Below are positions 52,781 to 60,816 of a stretch of DNA of 64,000 nt, piece by piece. Numbering within the stretch: the first letter of the stretch is position 1; each line of letters begins with the position of its first letter. The position numbers and the translations under genes were made by a program. The stretch spans positions 248,001 to 312,000 of the forward strand of contig NZ_JAAZQK010000004.1 of assembly GCF_012275445.1 (NCBI RefSeq), in the 5' to 3' direction. Source of the stretch: Rhizobacter sp. SG703. Its GTDB lineage: Bacteria; Pseudomonadota; Gammaproteobacteria; Burkholderiales; Burkholderiaceae_C. The notes beneath the pieces are model-generated. The model did no database searches. It had not been told where the DNA came from and saw only the letters and a program-made list of their open reading frames with translations.

Positions 52781-53347
52781 ATGAACCTCCGATCCAACGC
52801 CCTCCTCGCCGCCGCGGCCCTCGCCGCGACGGTGGCCCTCGTCACGCTGACTGCGCCACCGGCCAGCGGCAGCCCGGCCGCCACCCACGCGGTGGCGGCG
52901 CCCGACTTCCAGGGCATCGCCAGCTGGCAGAACTCGCCGCCGCTGAAGATCGACGCGCTGCGCGGCAAGGTGGTGCTGGTCGACTTCTGGACCTACACCT
53001 GCAGCAACTGCCTGAACCAGCTGCCGCACGTGAAGGAATGGCACGAGAAGTTCAAGGACCAGGGGCTGGTCGTGATCGGCGTGCACACGCCGGAATTCGC
53101 GTTCGAGAAGTCGACGCCCAACGTGCAGGAGGCGATCCGCAAGCTGCAGATCCGGCATGCCGTCGCGCAGGACAACGACTACGCCACCTGGCGGGCGTAC
53201 GGCAACCAGTACTGGCCGGCGCTGTACCTGATCGACAAGCAGGGCCGCATCGTCTACACGCACTTCGGCGAAGGCCGCTATGGCGAGACCGAAGCCAGGA
53301 TCAAGACACTGCTGGCCGAGTCACCGACACCGGCACCGGCGCCATGA
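52781..53347 (+). CDS. Exported thioredoxin-like protein
   Basis: 188 residues. Signal-like hydrophobic N-terminus to about residue 25. Thioredoxin domain with WTYTCSNC (C74 and C77), as in the C-terminal domain of DipZ and related redoxins, and a cis-Pro site in NQYWPALYLID. Expected in the periplasm, acting in thiol-disulfide exchange. Close to ohr and a DsbA-family gene, forming a redox group. Confidence 0.9.
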   Translation: MNLRSNALLAAAALAATVALVTLTAPPASGSPAATHAVAAPDFQGIASWQNSPPLKIDALRGKVVLVDFWTYTCSNCLNQLPHVKEWHEKFKDQGLVVIGVHTPEFAFEKSTPNVQEAIRKLQIRHAVAQDNDYATWRAYGNQYWPALYLIDKQGRIVYTHFGEGRYGETEARIKTLLAESPTPAPAP

Positions 53348-53438
53348 GCCGGTGGTGGTTCGCGTTGCTGTTCGTGGCCGGCGGTCTCTCGCACGAGATC
53401 CGCCAGCCGGTCGGCTGCCATTGCATCTCGGTGCGTCG

Positions 53439-54179
53439 TCAGTCGCGCGACTCGACGCCCGACGCGAAGACGTAGCCTTCGCTGCGCACCGTCTTGATGT
53501 AGCGCGGCTCGCGTGCATCGTCGCGCAGCCGCTGGCGCAGCCGGCTCACCAGCAGGTCGATCGAGCGCTCGAACAGCTCGGCCTCGCGCCCCTGCGTCAG
53601 GCTCAGCAGCTGGTCGCGGCTCAGCACCCGCTGCGGGTGGTCGAGGAACACCCGCAGCAGCCGGTATTCGGCGCCGCTCAGCGCCACCATCACGCCCTGC
53701 GCGTCGAGCAGGTGGCGCGCCACGGTGTCGACCTCCCAGTCGCCGAACGCCAGCCGGTGCGAGGCCTCGGCCACCCGCATGTTGGGCGGCAGCATGCGGG
53801 TGCGGCGCAGCACCGCGCGCATCCGCGCCAGCAGCTCGCGGGCGGCGAACGGCTTGGCCAGGTAGTCGTCGGCGCCCATCTCGAGCCCGAGGATGCGGTC
53901 GGCCTCTTCGTTGCGCGCGGTCAGCATCACGATCGGCGTCGCCTTGTGCTTGCCGCTGCGCAGGTCGCGGCACAGCGTCAGCCCGTCTTCGCCGGGCAGC
54001 ATCAGGTCGAGCACGATCAGGTCGAACGGGCCCTGCTCCTCGAGCGCCGCGCGCATGTGCCGGCCGGTCGGCACGGCGACCACCCGCAGGCCGTTCTTGA
54101 CCAGGTAGGTGGTCAGCAGTTCGCGGATTTCCCGATCGTCGTCGACGATCAGCACGTGGTCGCTGGGCTTGGCTTGCAT
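53439..54179 (-). CDS. OmpR-family response regulator
   Basis: 246 residues. Receiver with DDD (13-15), phospho-acceptor D58 (VLDLMLPGEDG), Lys in YLAKPF; winged helix (LSGAEYRLLRVFLDHPQRVLSRDQL, ELFERSIDLLVSRLRQRL, TVRSEGYVFA). Its likely kinase is at 55398, coded on the other strand with ohr and an isomerase gene between them. Divergent from ohr with 173 bases shared. Confidence 0.92.
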   Translation of the reverse strand: MQAKPSDHVLIVDDDREIRELLTTYLVKNGLRVVAVPTGRHMRAALEEQGPFDLIVLDLMLPGEDGLTLCRDLRSGKHKATPIVMLTARNEEADRILGLEMGADDYLAKPFAARELLARMRAVLRRTRMLPPNMRVAEASHRLAFGDWEVDTVARHLLDAQGVMVALSGAEYRLLRVFLDHPQRVLSRDQLLSLTQGREAELFERSIDLLVSRLRQRLRDDAREPRYIKTVRSEGYVFASGVESRD

Positions 54180-54352
54180 GGCCGTGACTGTAGTGCCGGC
54201 GGGGCGCCTCCGCAGCGGCTTTGTATGGCAGTGTGTCCGGCCGCACGGCGCCTACACGCGAATGCAAATCCGGGGGGTGGCCGACACACCGGGGATACAG
54301 CGGGCCGTTGCAATACAGGCTCGCTTCAACCACCCCTCTCGAAGGATTCGCC

Positions 54353-54778
54353 ATGCTGCAGAAGATCGACAACGTGCTGTACACCGCCGCCACCCACACC
54401 ACCGGAGGCCGCGACGGCGCGGGCCGCTCCAGCGACGGCGCGCTCGACGTGCAGCTGAGCCCGCCCGGCTCCGGCAAGCCCGGCACCAACCCCGAGCAGC
54501 TGTTCGGCGTCGGCTACTCGGCCTGCTTCATGGGCGCGATGCAGATCGCGGCCCGTCAGCTGGACATCAAGTTTCCGGCCGACACCGCGATCGACGCCCG
54601 CGTGTCGCTAGGCAAGACCGCCGGCGACGCGAGCTACGCGCTGGGTGTCACACTGTCGATCAGCCTGCCCGGCCTCGACGCCGACGTGAAGCGCCGCCTC
54701 GTCGATGCGGCGCACCAGACCTGCCCGTACTCGCATGCGACGCGCGGCAACATCGAGGTCGATTTCCTGATCGCCTGA
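54353..54778 (+). CDS. ohr: Organic hydroperoxide resistance protein Ohr
   Basis: 141 residues, usual length. Thiol peroxidase of the OsmC/Ohr family that reduces organic and fatty-acid hydroperoxides. Peroxidatic Cys C58 in GYSACFMGA and resolving Cys C124 in HQTCPYSHATRGN are both present. No OhrR gene is adjacent; the divergent neighbour is an OmpR-type regulator. A CCGACACA half-site (54281-54288) shared with the thioredoxin gene lies upstream. Confidence 0.95.
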   Translation: MLQKIDNVLYTAATHTTGGRDGAGRSSDGALDVQLSPPGSGKPGTNPEQLFGVGYSACFMGAMQIAARQLDIKFPADTAIDARVSLGKTAGDASYALGVTLSISLPGLDADVKRRLVDAAHQTCPYSHATRGNIEVDFLIA

Positions 54779-54801
54779 CACCGCCGCCACCGGACACCGC
54801 C

Positions 54802-55401
54802 ATGAGCCACGTCATCGACTACTACTTCGCGCCGGTGAGCCCGTGGGCCTACCTCGGCCACGCGCGCTTCGGCGCGATCGCGCGAGCCGCCGGCGCCACC
54901 GTGCGCGTGCGGCCGGTGCACATCAACGCGGTCTTCGCGGTGTCGGGCGGGCTGCCGCTCGCGCGGCGGCCCGCCCAGCGCCAGGCCTACCGGCTGGTCG
55001 AGCTGCAGCGCTTCTCGCGCCACCTGGGCGTGCCGATGAACCTGAACCCACGCCATTTCCCGGTGCCGCCGGAACTGGCCGCGAAGCTGATCGTCGCGGT
55101 CGCGCTGCACGACGGCGACGAGGCCGCGATGCGGCTGGCCGGCGCAGTCTTCGCGGCGGTGTGGACGCAGGAGCGCGACATCTCGAAACCCGCCGTGCTG
55201 TCGCAGCTGCTGGACGAGTGCGGCCTGAACGCCGACCGCAGCGTGCTGGCGCAACAGCAGCCGGTCGACGCGCAGCTCGACGAGAACACCCGGCTCGCGA
55301 TCGAGGCCCAGGTGTTCGGCTCGCCGAGCTACGTGCTGAACGGCGAGATCTTCTGGGGCCAGGACCGCCTCGACTTCCTGCGCGAGGCGCTCGCGGCATG
55401 A
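54802..55401 (+). CDS. DsbA-family 2-hydroxychromene-2-carboxylate isomerase-like protein
   Basis: 199 residues. Starts VIDYYFAPVSPWAYLGHARF with Ser in place of a CxxC active site (SPWAY), typical of the kappa-class GST-like HCCA isomerases. Ends with GSPSYVLNGEIFWGQDRLDF. These use glutathione in ring-cleavage pathways or act as disulfide-related isomerases. Overlaps the kinase gene by 4 bases and follows ohr by 23 bases. Confidence 0.9.
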   Translation: MSHVIDYYFAPVSPWAYLGHARFGAIARAAGATVRVRPVHINAVFAVSGGLPLARRPAQRQAYRLVELQRFSRHLGVPMNLNPRHFPVPPELAAKLIVAVALHDGDEAAMRLAGAVFAAVWTQERDISKPAVLSQLLDECGLNADRSVLAQQQPVDAQLDENTRLAIEAQVFGSPSYVLNGEIFWGQDRLDFLREALAA

Positions 55402-56705
55402 AGCTCTCCCGGCCCGCACTGCCGCGCTCGCTGTTCGCGCGCGTCACGCTGATCATCGTGCTCGGCCTGGCGATCGCGCAGGGGCTGACCTTCGTGCTGA
55501 TCCGCTACGAGCGCGGCATGGCGCTGCGCGAGCTGATGATGCTCGGCATCGAGCGCGACATCGCGAGCTCGATCGCGATCCTCGACCGCCTGCCCGCGGC
55601 CGAGCGCGACGGCTGGCTTGCGCGGCTGGAGCGCCGCAATTACCGCTTCTCGCTCGGCGGCAGCGTGGACGGACCGGCCCCCGAGGCGCCGATGCTGCGG
55701 CAGTTCGCGACGGCGATCGTCGACGCGATGAAGCCGTTCGAGACGGTGCGCGTGGTGCAGGTGCCGGAACCGGTCGGCGGGCTGCAGATCCAGGTGCGCC
55801 TGTCCGACGCCAGCATGGTGATCGTGCATGCGCGCCGTGTCGACATGCCGGTGTCGGACTGGGTCAACTGGGTGCTGGCCGCGCAGCTGGCGGTGCTGGC
55901 GAGTTGCGCGTGGATCGCGGTGCGGCTGCTGACGCGGCCGCTGGCCGAACTGGCCGCCGCGGCGGACGAGCTGGGCCCCGACCTGAAGGGCCGCACGCTG
56001 CCCGAGCAGGGCCCGAGCGAGGTCGCGCACGCGGCACGGGCCTTCAACGCGATGCAGCAGCGCATTGCCGGCTACGCGGCCGAGCGGGTCGAGATACTGG
56101 CCGCGATCTCGCATGACCTGCAGACGCCGATCACCCGCATGCGGCTGCGCACCGATCTGATGGACGACGGCCCCGACCGCGACAAGATCCGCCAGGACCT
56201 GGACGCGATGAACCTGCTGGTGCGCGAAGGCGTGACCTATGCGCGCACGCTGCACGGCGCGACCGAGGCGCCGTGCCGCATCGACGCCGACGCGCTGTTC
56301 GAGAGCCTGGTCGCCGACTACGAAGACGCCGGCGAGCGGGTGGCGCTGGAAGGCCGCGCCGGCGCACCGATCGTGTCGCGGCCGAACGCGCTGCGCCGCA
56401 TCCTGATGAACCTGGTCGACAACGCGTTGTCGTTCGGCAGCGAGGTCGGCCTGCGGGTGCAGACCGACGGCACGCGGCTGACGCTGTCGGTGCTCGACGA
56501 CGGACCGGGCATTCCCGACGACCAGCTGGAAGCGGTGCTGAAGCCGTTCTACCGCCTCGAAGGCTCGCGCAACCGCAGCACCGGCGGCACCGGGCTGGGG
56601 CTGGCGATCGCGCACCAGCTGGCGATCGCGATGGGCGCGCAGCTGAGCCTGCACAACCGCAGCGCCGGCGGGCTGGAAGCCCGGCTGGTGCTGCCGCTGG
56701 GCTGA
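55398..56705 (+). CDS. Sensor histidine kinase with HAMP domain
   Basis: 435 residues. Transmembrane segments near residues 15-35 and 157-175 with a periplasmic sensor domain between; HAMP; HisKA with His near 239 (ISHDLQTPITRMRLR); HATPase with NLVDNA, DDGPGIPDD and GTGLGLAIAHQL. Presumed partner of the regulator at 53439. Coupled to the isomerase gene (ATGA). Confidence 0.92.
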   Translation: MKLSRPALPRSLFARVTLIIVLGLAIAQGLTFVLIRYERGMALRELMMLGIERDIASSIAILDRLPAAERDGWLARLERRNYRFSLGGSVDGPAPEAPMLRQFATAIVDAMKPFETVRVVQVPEPVGGLQIQVRLSDASMVIVHARRVDMPVSDWVNWVLAAQLAVLASCAWIAVRLLTRPLAELAAAADELGPDLKGRTLPEQGPSEVAHAARAFNAMQQRIAGYAAERVEILAAISHDLQTPITRMRLRTDLMDDGPDRDKIRQDLDAMNLLVREGVTYARTLHGATEAPCRIDADALFESLVADYEDAGERVALEGRAGAPIVSRPNALRRILMNLVDNALSFGSEVGLRVQTDGTRLTLSVLDDGPGIPDDQLEAVLKPFYRLEGSRNRSTGGTGLGLAIAHQLAIAMGAQLSLHNRSAGGLEARLVLPLG

Positions 56706-56718
56706 TCCCGATTCCTTG

Positions 56719-57060
56719 ATGACGTTGACCTCGACGGAGCGACCGCCATGCCGGGTCGTCACGCTGAACGAGGCCGGACGCTGGGCGGCGATCTTGCTGC
56801 TCGCGGTGTTCGGATCGACGCTGCTGCGGCCGGGGCTGGCGGATCGGCTGAGCCGGCCGGTGGTGGCGCTCGGCACGAAGTTGAAGCGCTCGCTGCACGC
56901 GGGTGAATGGCTGCGGCGAGCGGCGGGTGTCGCGGTGCTGGCGGGCGTCGGCGCGATCGCCGCCGGGTTGGACACCGGCGTGCCGAGCCGGTTGTCGCCG
57001 GCGGGGACGACCGGGTGGGAGCAGGCGCTGGTGGACAAGGTCCACCGGCCCGCACACTGA
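56719..57060 (+). CDS. Small hypothetical protein
   Basis: 113 residues from ATG 56719, 14 bases after the kinase stop. One or two hydrophobic segments (WAAILLLAVFGSTLL near 25-38 and AGVAVLAGVGAIAAGL near 69-85), so possibly membrane-bound. No family recognised. Convergent with the GH16 gene. May be a chance open frame in GC-rich DNA. Confidence 0.45.
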   Translation: MTLTSTERPPCRVVTLNEAGRWAAILLLAVFGSTLLRPGLADRLSRPVVALGTKLKRSLHAGEWLRRAAGVAVLAGVGAIAAGLDTGVPSRLSPAGTTGWEQALVDKVHRPAH

Positions 57061-57086
57061 GCCGGCGAGCGCATCGCCGGCACGGA

Positions 57087-58652
57087 TCAGCGGCTCAGCT
57101 TGATCCAGTTCAAATTCCACCCACCCTGCAGCGCCTTCACCGCGATCTGCTGCTGCCCGGCGCTCAGCTGCACCTGGTGCGAGACCGTGGTCCAGTTCTG
57201 CCAGCCGCCGGTCGCCGGCACGCCGAGGCTGCCGTACACCTGCGTGCCGCCGGCGCGCTCCAGTTGCAGCACGCCACCGCCGCTCTGGCTCGCGACGCGG
57301 TACTGCACGGTCCACGTGCCGCTGCTCGGCACGTTGACGTCCCACACCACCCAGTCGTTGGCGTCGATGTAGCCCAGGTTCTGCCCGCCTTCGGTGCAGG
57401 CTTCGGCCGTCATGCCCTGCATCACCGCGTAGTTCTCGGCCTCCAGCGTGATCGCCGCGCCGGTCAGCAGCGGCGTGCGTGCGAAGGTCGCGTCGTTGCG
57501 GTCGAGGTCGCTCGCGATGCCCTCCACGTACAGCAGCGAGTTGCGGTGGCGCAGGTAGCGGCCCGGGAAGTTCCACGATTCGAACGAGGTCGCGCCGGCA
57601 TTCGCGAGGCCCGCGCGCTGGTTGAAGGTGGCGTCCTGGCGGAACAGCGTCGAGTTGTCGTTCGCGTCGAGCCAGACCTCGCCGTTGCGGTGGCGCAGGT
57701 AGCTGTTCGGGTAGTTCACCGACTGGAACGACACGCCGCCGCCGGCCAGGCCCGGCACCATCGTCCAGTTGCCGTCGGCGACCGGCGACACGCTGCCGGC
57801 CGGGTCGATGCGGCCACGGCTCGCCTGGTGGCGGATCACGTTGCCGTTGATGTTCTGGCTGGTCCAGGCCGCTTGCGTCGTCGTCGCGGTGCCGGGCTGG
57901 TAGACCCGCACGTAGTCGACCAGCATGCGCGCTGGCAGCGCGCCTTCGTCGATGTTGAAGCCAGGCCAGTTGCCGCCCACCGCCATGTTGAGCAGCAGGA
58001 AGAAATCGCGCTGGAACTCGTCGGTGCCGCCGGCGTTGTTGCCGATGTCGATCACGTGGTACTGCGTGCCGTCGATGAACCAGCGGATCGTCTTCGGATC
58101 CCACTCCACCGCGTACACATGGTAGTCCTGGATGCTGGTGGCCATGTGGCCGCCGTACGACGCGTGGCTGCCGTCGTTGGCCTGCCAGTGCACCGTGCCG
58201 TAGACGTCGGCGCCGGTGTTGATCTGCTCCATGATGTCGATCTCGCCCGAGGCGGGCCAGCCGACCGTGGAGATGTTGCTGCCCAGCATCCAGAACGCCG
58301 GCCAGGTGCCCAGCTTGCCCGGCAGCGCGATGCGCGCTTCCATGCGGCCGTACTTGAAGCTCTTCCTGCCCTGCGTCTTCATGCGCGCCGAGGTGTAGCG
58401 CATGCCGCCGAAGTCTTCGCGCTTGGCCGTGATGACCAGCGCGTCGTTCTCGACCGTCGCGTTCTCGCGCCGGTAGTACTGCTGTTCGTTGTTGCCCCAG
58501 CCGCCCGAGCCGGTGCCGGTCTCGAAGACCCAGTCGGGGCCGATGCTGCCGTGGAATTCGTCCTGCCATACCAGCTGCCAGTTCTGCGCGAGCGCGAACG
58601 GCGCGCTGAGCAGGCCCAGCAGCAGCGCAAGGAAGAGACGCAATTTCTTCAT
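57087..58652 (-). CDS. Secreted GH16 glycoside hydrolase with AbfB-like and CBM6-like modules
   Basis: 521 residues. Signal peptide ends at AFALA-QNW. Catalytic GH16 domain (about 25-275) with the E-x-D-x-x-E motif GEIDIMEQ: E137, D139, E142. Then an AbfB-like beta-trefoil (about 285-420: NYPNSYLRHRNGEVWLD, FPGRYLRHRNSLLYVE) and a C-terminal CBM6-like domain (about 425-521: LEAENYA, YIDANDWVVWDVNVP, GGWNLNWIKL). It probably cuts a beta-1,3- or mixed beta-glucan outside the cell. The C-terminal module resembles the partial gene at the right edge. Confidence 0.92.
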   Translation of the reverse strand: MKKLRLFLALLLGLLSAPFALAQNWQLVWQDEFHGSIGPDWVFETGTGSGGWGNNEQQYYRRENATVENDALVITAKREDFGGMRYTSARMKTQGRKSFKYGRMEARIALPGKLGTWPAFWMLGSNISTVGWPASGEIDIMEQINTGADVYGTVHWQANDGSHASYGGHMATSIQDYHVYAVEWDPKTIRWFIDGTQYHVIDIGNNAGGTDEFQRDFFLLLNMAVGGNWPGFNIDEGALPARMLVDYVRVYQPGTATTTQAAWTSQNINGNVIRHQASRGRIDPAGSVSPVADGNWTMVPGLAGGGVSFQSVNYPNSYLRHRNGEVWLDANDNSTLFRQDATFNQRAGLANAGATSFESWNFPGRYLRHRNSLLYVEGIASDLDRNDATFARTPLLTGAAITLEAENYAVMQGMTAEACTEGGQNLGYIDANDWVVWDVNVPSSGTWTVQYRVASQSGGGVLQLERAGGTQVYGSLGVPATGGWQNWTTVSHQVQLSAGQQQIAVKALQGGWNLNWIKLSR

Positions 58653-58741
58653 GGGTTGTCCTCCAACGAAATGTGTGTGGCGATCGGCGCGGCTGCCGGG
58701 CACTCTGACGGCACCCATCGCCGGATCCTAGCGGCTTTGCA

Positions 58742-58758
58742 AGCGGTTTCATACCGCT
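58742..58758. promoter_or_regulatory. Palindrome upstream of the GH16 gene
   Basis: AGCGGT-N5-ACCGCT, perfect 6-bp arms, 90 bases upstream of the GH16 start and 78 bases upstream of the divergent small gene. Could be a LacI-type sugar-response operator. Confidence 0.35.
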
Positions 58759-58835
58759 GCACTTTGCAACGCGCCGCGGGGCGCCATGCCGTGGTGGCAC
58801 GATGGGGGTCCACATCACTCATCAGGGGAAACACC

Positions 58836-59057
58836 ATGAACGCCACCCACACCAGATCGGGCATCACGGCCGAGCGCATCGCGAAGAAGTTCCAGGGCCT
58901 GGCCCAGGCCAACGGCTGGGGCGACAACGAGGACGTGAAGGCCTTCGGCGCGCTGCTCGAGACCTTCTCGGAAGCGATCGACGGCGAGATCGATGCGCTG
59001 AAGGTCCAGCTGACCGACGTGGCCGCGCAGGTGCGCAAGCTGATGCCGCCGGCATGA
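58836..59057 (+). CDS. Small conserved-looking hypothetical protein
   Basis: 73 residues with GGGGA before ATG 58836. Hydrophilic and helical (ITAERIAKKFQGLAQANGW, FSEAIDGEIDALKVQLTDVAAQVRKL); the C-terminal half has coiled-coil heptads. No family recognised. The good ribosome site and typical codon use support a real gene. Confidence 0.6.
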   Translation: MNATHTRSGITAERIAKKFQGLAQANGWGDNEDVKAFGALLETFSEAIDGEIDALKVQLTDVAAQVRKLMPPA

Positions 59058-59081
59058 CCTGACGCGCGCGCCGCCGGCACC

Positions 59082-59153
59082 GATTGGTGCCCGGCGGTCA
59101 ACACCGCGGTCCCTGCCGCAGGCCTACCGCGGCGCGCACCCCGCTCCTACGAT
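59082..59153 (+). promoter_or_regulatory. Promoter with LysR-type site, copy A
   Basis: TTG-N12-CAA (59084-59101), then GGTCCCTGCCGCAGG (59108-59122) and a -10-like TACGAT (59148-59153). 42 of the first 49 bases match the copy at 60713, and the distance from GGTCCC to the -10 element is the same in both (40 bases). Drives the gene at 59220. Confidence 0.7.
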
Positions 59154-59219
59154 CTGCCCATTCCGCACTCCGCAGAAACCGGGCACCCCAGCCGCTCTGG
59201 GGACACGAAGGAGCATGTG

Positions 59220-59699
59220 ATGACCCAACGCATCAACTACGTTCACGAGGCGCCTGAACTCTTCAAGAAGTTCGTCGCGTTCAGCACCGCGGTGAAGGAC
59301 GGCACGATCGAGGAGAAGATCCACGACCTGGTCTCGATCCGCGCATCGCAGCTCAACGGCTGCGGCTTCTGCGTCGACATGCACATCAAGCAGGCGACGA
59401 TCCACGGCGAGCGTCCGCTGCGCCTGCACCACCTCGCCGTCTGGCGCGAATCGACGCTGTTCGAACCGCGCGAGCGCGCCGCGCTGGCCTGGACCGAGGC
59501 GCTGACCACGCTGGGCGCGCAAGGCGTGCCCGACGACCTGTACGAGCGCGTGCGCGGCCAGCTGTCCGAGAAGGAGCTGACCGACCTGACCTACGCCGTG
59601 ATGAACATCAATGCATGGAACCGCATCAACGTCGCGTTCCGCACCGTGCCGGGCTCGTCCGACGCCGCGTTCGGCCTCGACAAGGCCCGGCTGGCCTGA
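59220..59699 (+). CDS. Carboxymuconolactone decarboxylase family (AhpD-like) protein
   Basis: 159 residues. CxxC active site C48/C51 in NGCGFCVDMHIKQA with following H55, the AhpD-type signature, plus AALAWTEALT and INAWNRINVAF of the family. Likely a thiol-based hydroperoxidase or disulfide reductase. AAGGAG lies 6 bases before ATG 59220 (an adjacent GTG at 59217 is less well placed). Its promoter is shared with the epimerase-like gene; LysR is convergent with no gap. Confidence 0.93.
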   Translation: MTQRINYVHEAPELFKKFVAFSTAVKDGTIEEKIHDLVSIRASQLNGCGFCVDMHIKQATIHGERPLRLHHLAVWRESTLFEPRERAALAWTEALTTLGAQGVPDDLYERVRGQLSEKELTDLTYAVMNINAWNRINVAFRTVPGSSDAAFGLDKARLA

Positions 59700-60662
59700 T
59701 CACGCGAAGTCGAGCGCGCGCATCTCGGTGGTCATGTGGTCGATGAACACCCGGATGCGCGCCGGCAACTGGTGGCGGCTCAGGTAGCACAGGTAGTGGC
59801 CGCCGTCGTCCGGTGCCTGGCCCCCCAGGCAGGCCACCAGCCGGCCGCTGCGCAACAGCTCGCCGGCCTGGTAGGCGGCCACCTGCGCGAGGCCCTGGCC
59901 GTCCAGCGCGGCCTGCAGCACCAGGTCGGCATCGTTGAAGGTGTGCTGCGACGACGGCACCAGCTTGCGCGGCTGGCCGTCGACCTTGAACTCCCAGTCG
60001 CGCACCCGCCTCGACGCCAGCCGCAGGTTGATGCAGCGGTGTGCCGCCAGCTCGTCGACGCTGCGCGGCAGGCCGTGCTCGCGCGCGTAGCCCGGCGACG
60101 CGACCACCCGCAGGCGCATCGGGATCAGCTGTTTCGCGATCACCTGGCTGTCGTCCAGCCGGCCGTCGCGGAAGGCCACGTCGATGCCATCGCCGGTGAA
60201 ATCGGCCGGGCGGTCGTCGAGCCGCAGGTCGAGCGCGATCTCCGGGTAGCGCGCCTGGAAGCCGCGCAGCAGCGGCGCCACCACCTTGCGGCCGAAGCCC
60301 ACCGTCGACGCGATGCGCAGCGGCCCGCGCGGCGGGCCCTGGCGCAGTTCACGCATGTCGTCCAGCGCCTGCTGGATGTGGTCGACGCCGACCCGGCAGT
60401 TCGCATGGAACAGCTCGCCCTCGCGCGTCAGCGCGGTGCTGCGCGTGGTGCGGTGGAACAGCCGGGCGTCGAGCTGGGCCTCCAGCTTCTGCACGCTGCG
60501 GCTGACCGCCGAGCGGCCGATGCCGAGCCGGTCGGCGGCTTTCGCGAAGCTGCCGGCGTCGACGACGGCGATGAAGGCGACCACGCCGGCATAGCTGGCC
60601 GCGAAACTGGCGGCCAGCGTGTCGCCGGCCGAGGGTGAAGCGAGCGGGTTCAAGGTGTCCAT
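59700..60662 (-). CDS. LysR-family transcriptional regulator
   Basis: 320 residues. Winged helix at about 27-85 (FIAVVDAGSFAKAADRLGIGRSAVSRSVQKLE, LFHRTTRSTALT), then the effector-binding domain (PLRIASTVGFGRKVVAPLL, DIDVAFRDG-like GIDVAFRDGRL). It sits between the decarboxylase-like and epimerase-like genes, whose promoters share a TTG-N12-CAA site, so it is the most likely activator of both. Confidence 0.93.
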   Translation of the reverse strand: MDTLNPLASPSAGDTLAASFAASYAGVVAFIAVVDAGSFAKAADRLGIGRSAVSRSVQKLEAQLDARLFHRTTRSTALTREGELFHANCRVGVDHIQQALDDMRELRQGPPRGPLRIASTVGFGRKVVAPLLRGFQARYPEIALDLRLDDRPADFTGDGIDVAFRDGRLDDSQVIAKQLIPMRLRVVASPGYAREHGLPRSVDELAAHRCINLRLASRRVRDWEFKVDGQPRKLVPSSQHTFNDADLVLQAALDGQGLAQVAAYQAGELLRSGRLVACLGGQAPDDGGHYLCYLSRHQLPARIRVFIDHMTTEMRALDFA

Positions 60663-60712
60663 GCCCTGTAGAACACGCGAGCCCCAAGTCTTGTGACACG
60701 CCACTGAAAAAA

Positions 60713-60784
60713 GATTGGTGCGCGGCGGGCAACAGCGTGGTCCCTGCCGCAGGGCTTCCGGCGGCGGCAGCCGCTGCCTAGCAT
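60713..60784 (+). promoter_or_regulatory. Promoter with LysR-type site, copy B
   Basis: TTG-N12-CAA (60715-60732), GGTCCCTGCCGCAGG (60739-60753), -10-like TAGCAT (60779-60784). Parallel to copy A at 59082. It lies in the divergent region between the LysR gene and the epimerase-like gene at 60817. Confidence 0.7.
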
Positions 60785-60816
60785 CCCCTCCACCCTGCAA
60801 CCCCTGAAAGTCCCCC

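Noticed and set aside
53344-53475. Possible 43-residue protein coupled to the thioredoxin stop (ATGA)
   Set aside because: Starts with a plausible hydrophobic segment, but the second half overlaps the response-regulator gene antisense and no family is visible; evidence too thin for a gene.
60692-60698. TGTCACA on the minus strand upstream of LysR as an ECF41 -35 element
   Set aside because: A partial -10 match (CGTG) comes only at 14-base spacing and just 12 bases from the LysR start codon, so it is unlikely to be used.
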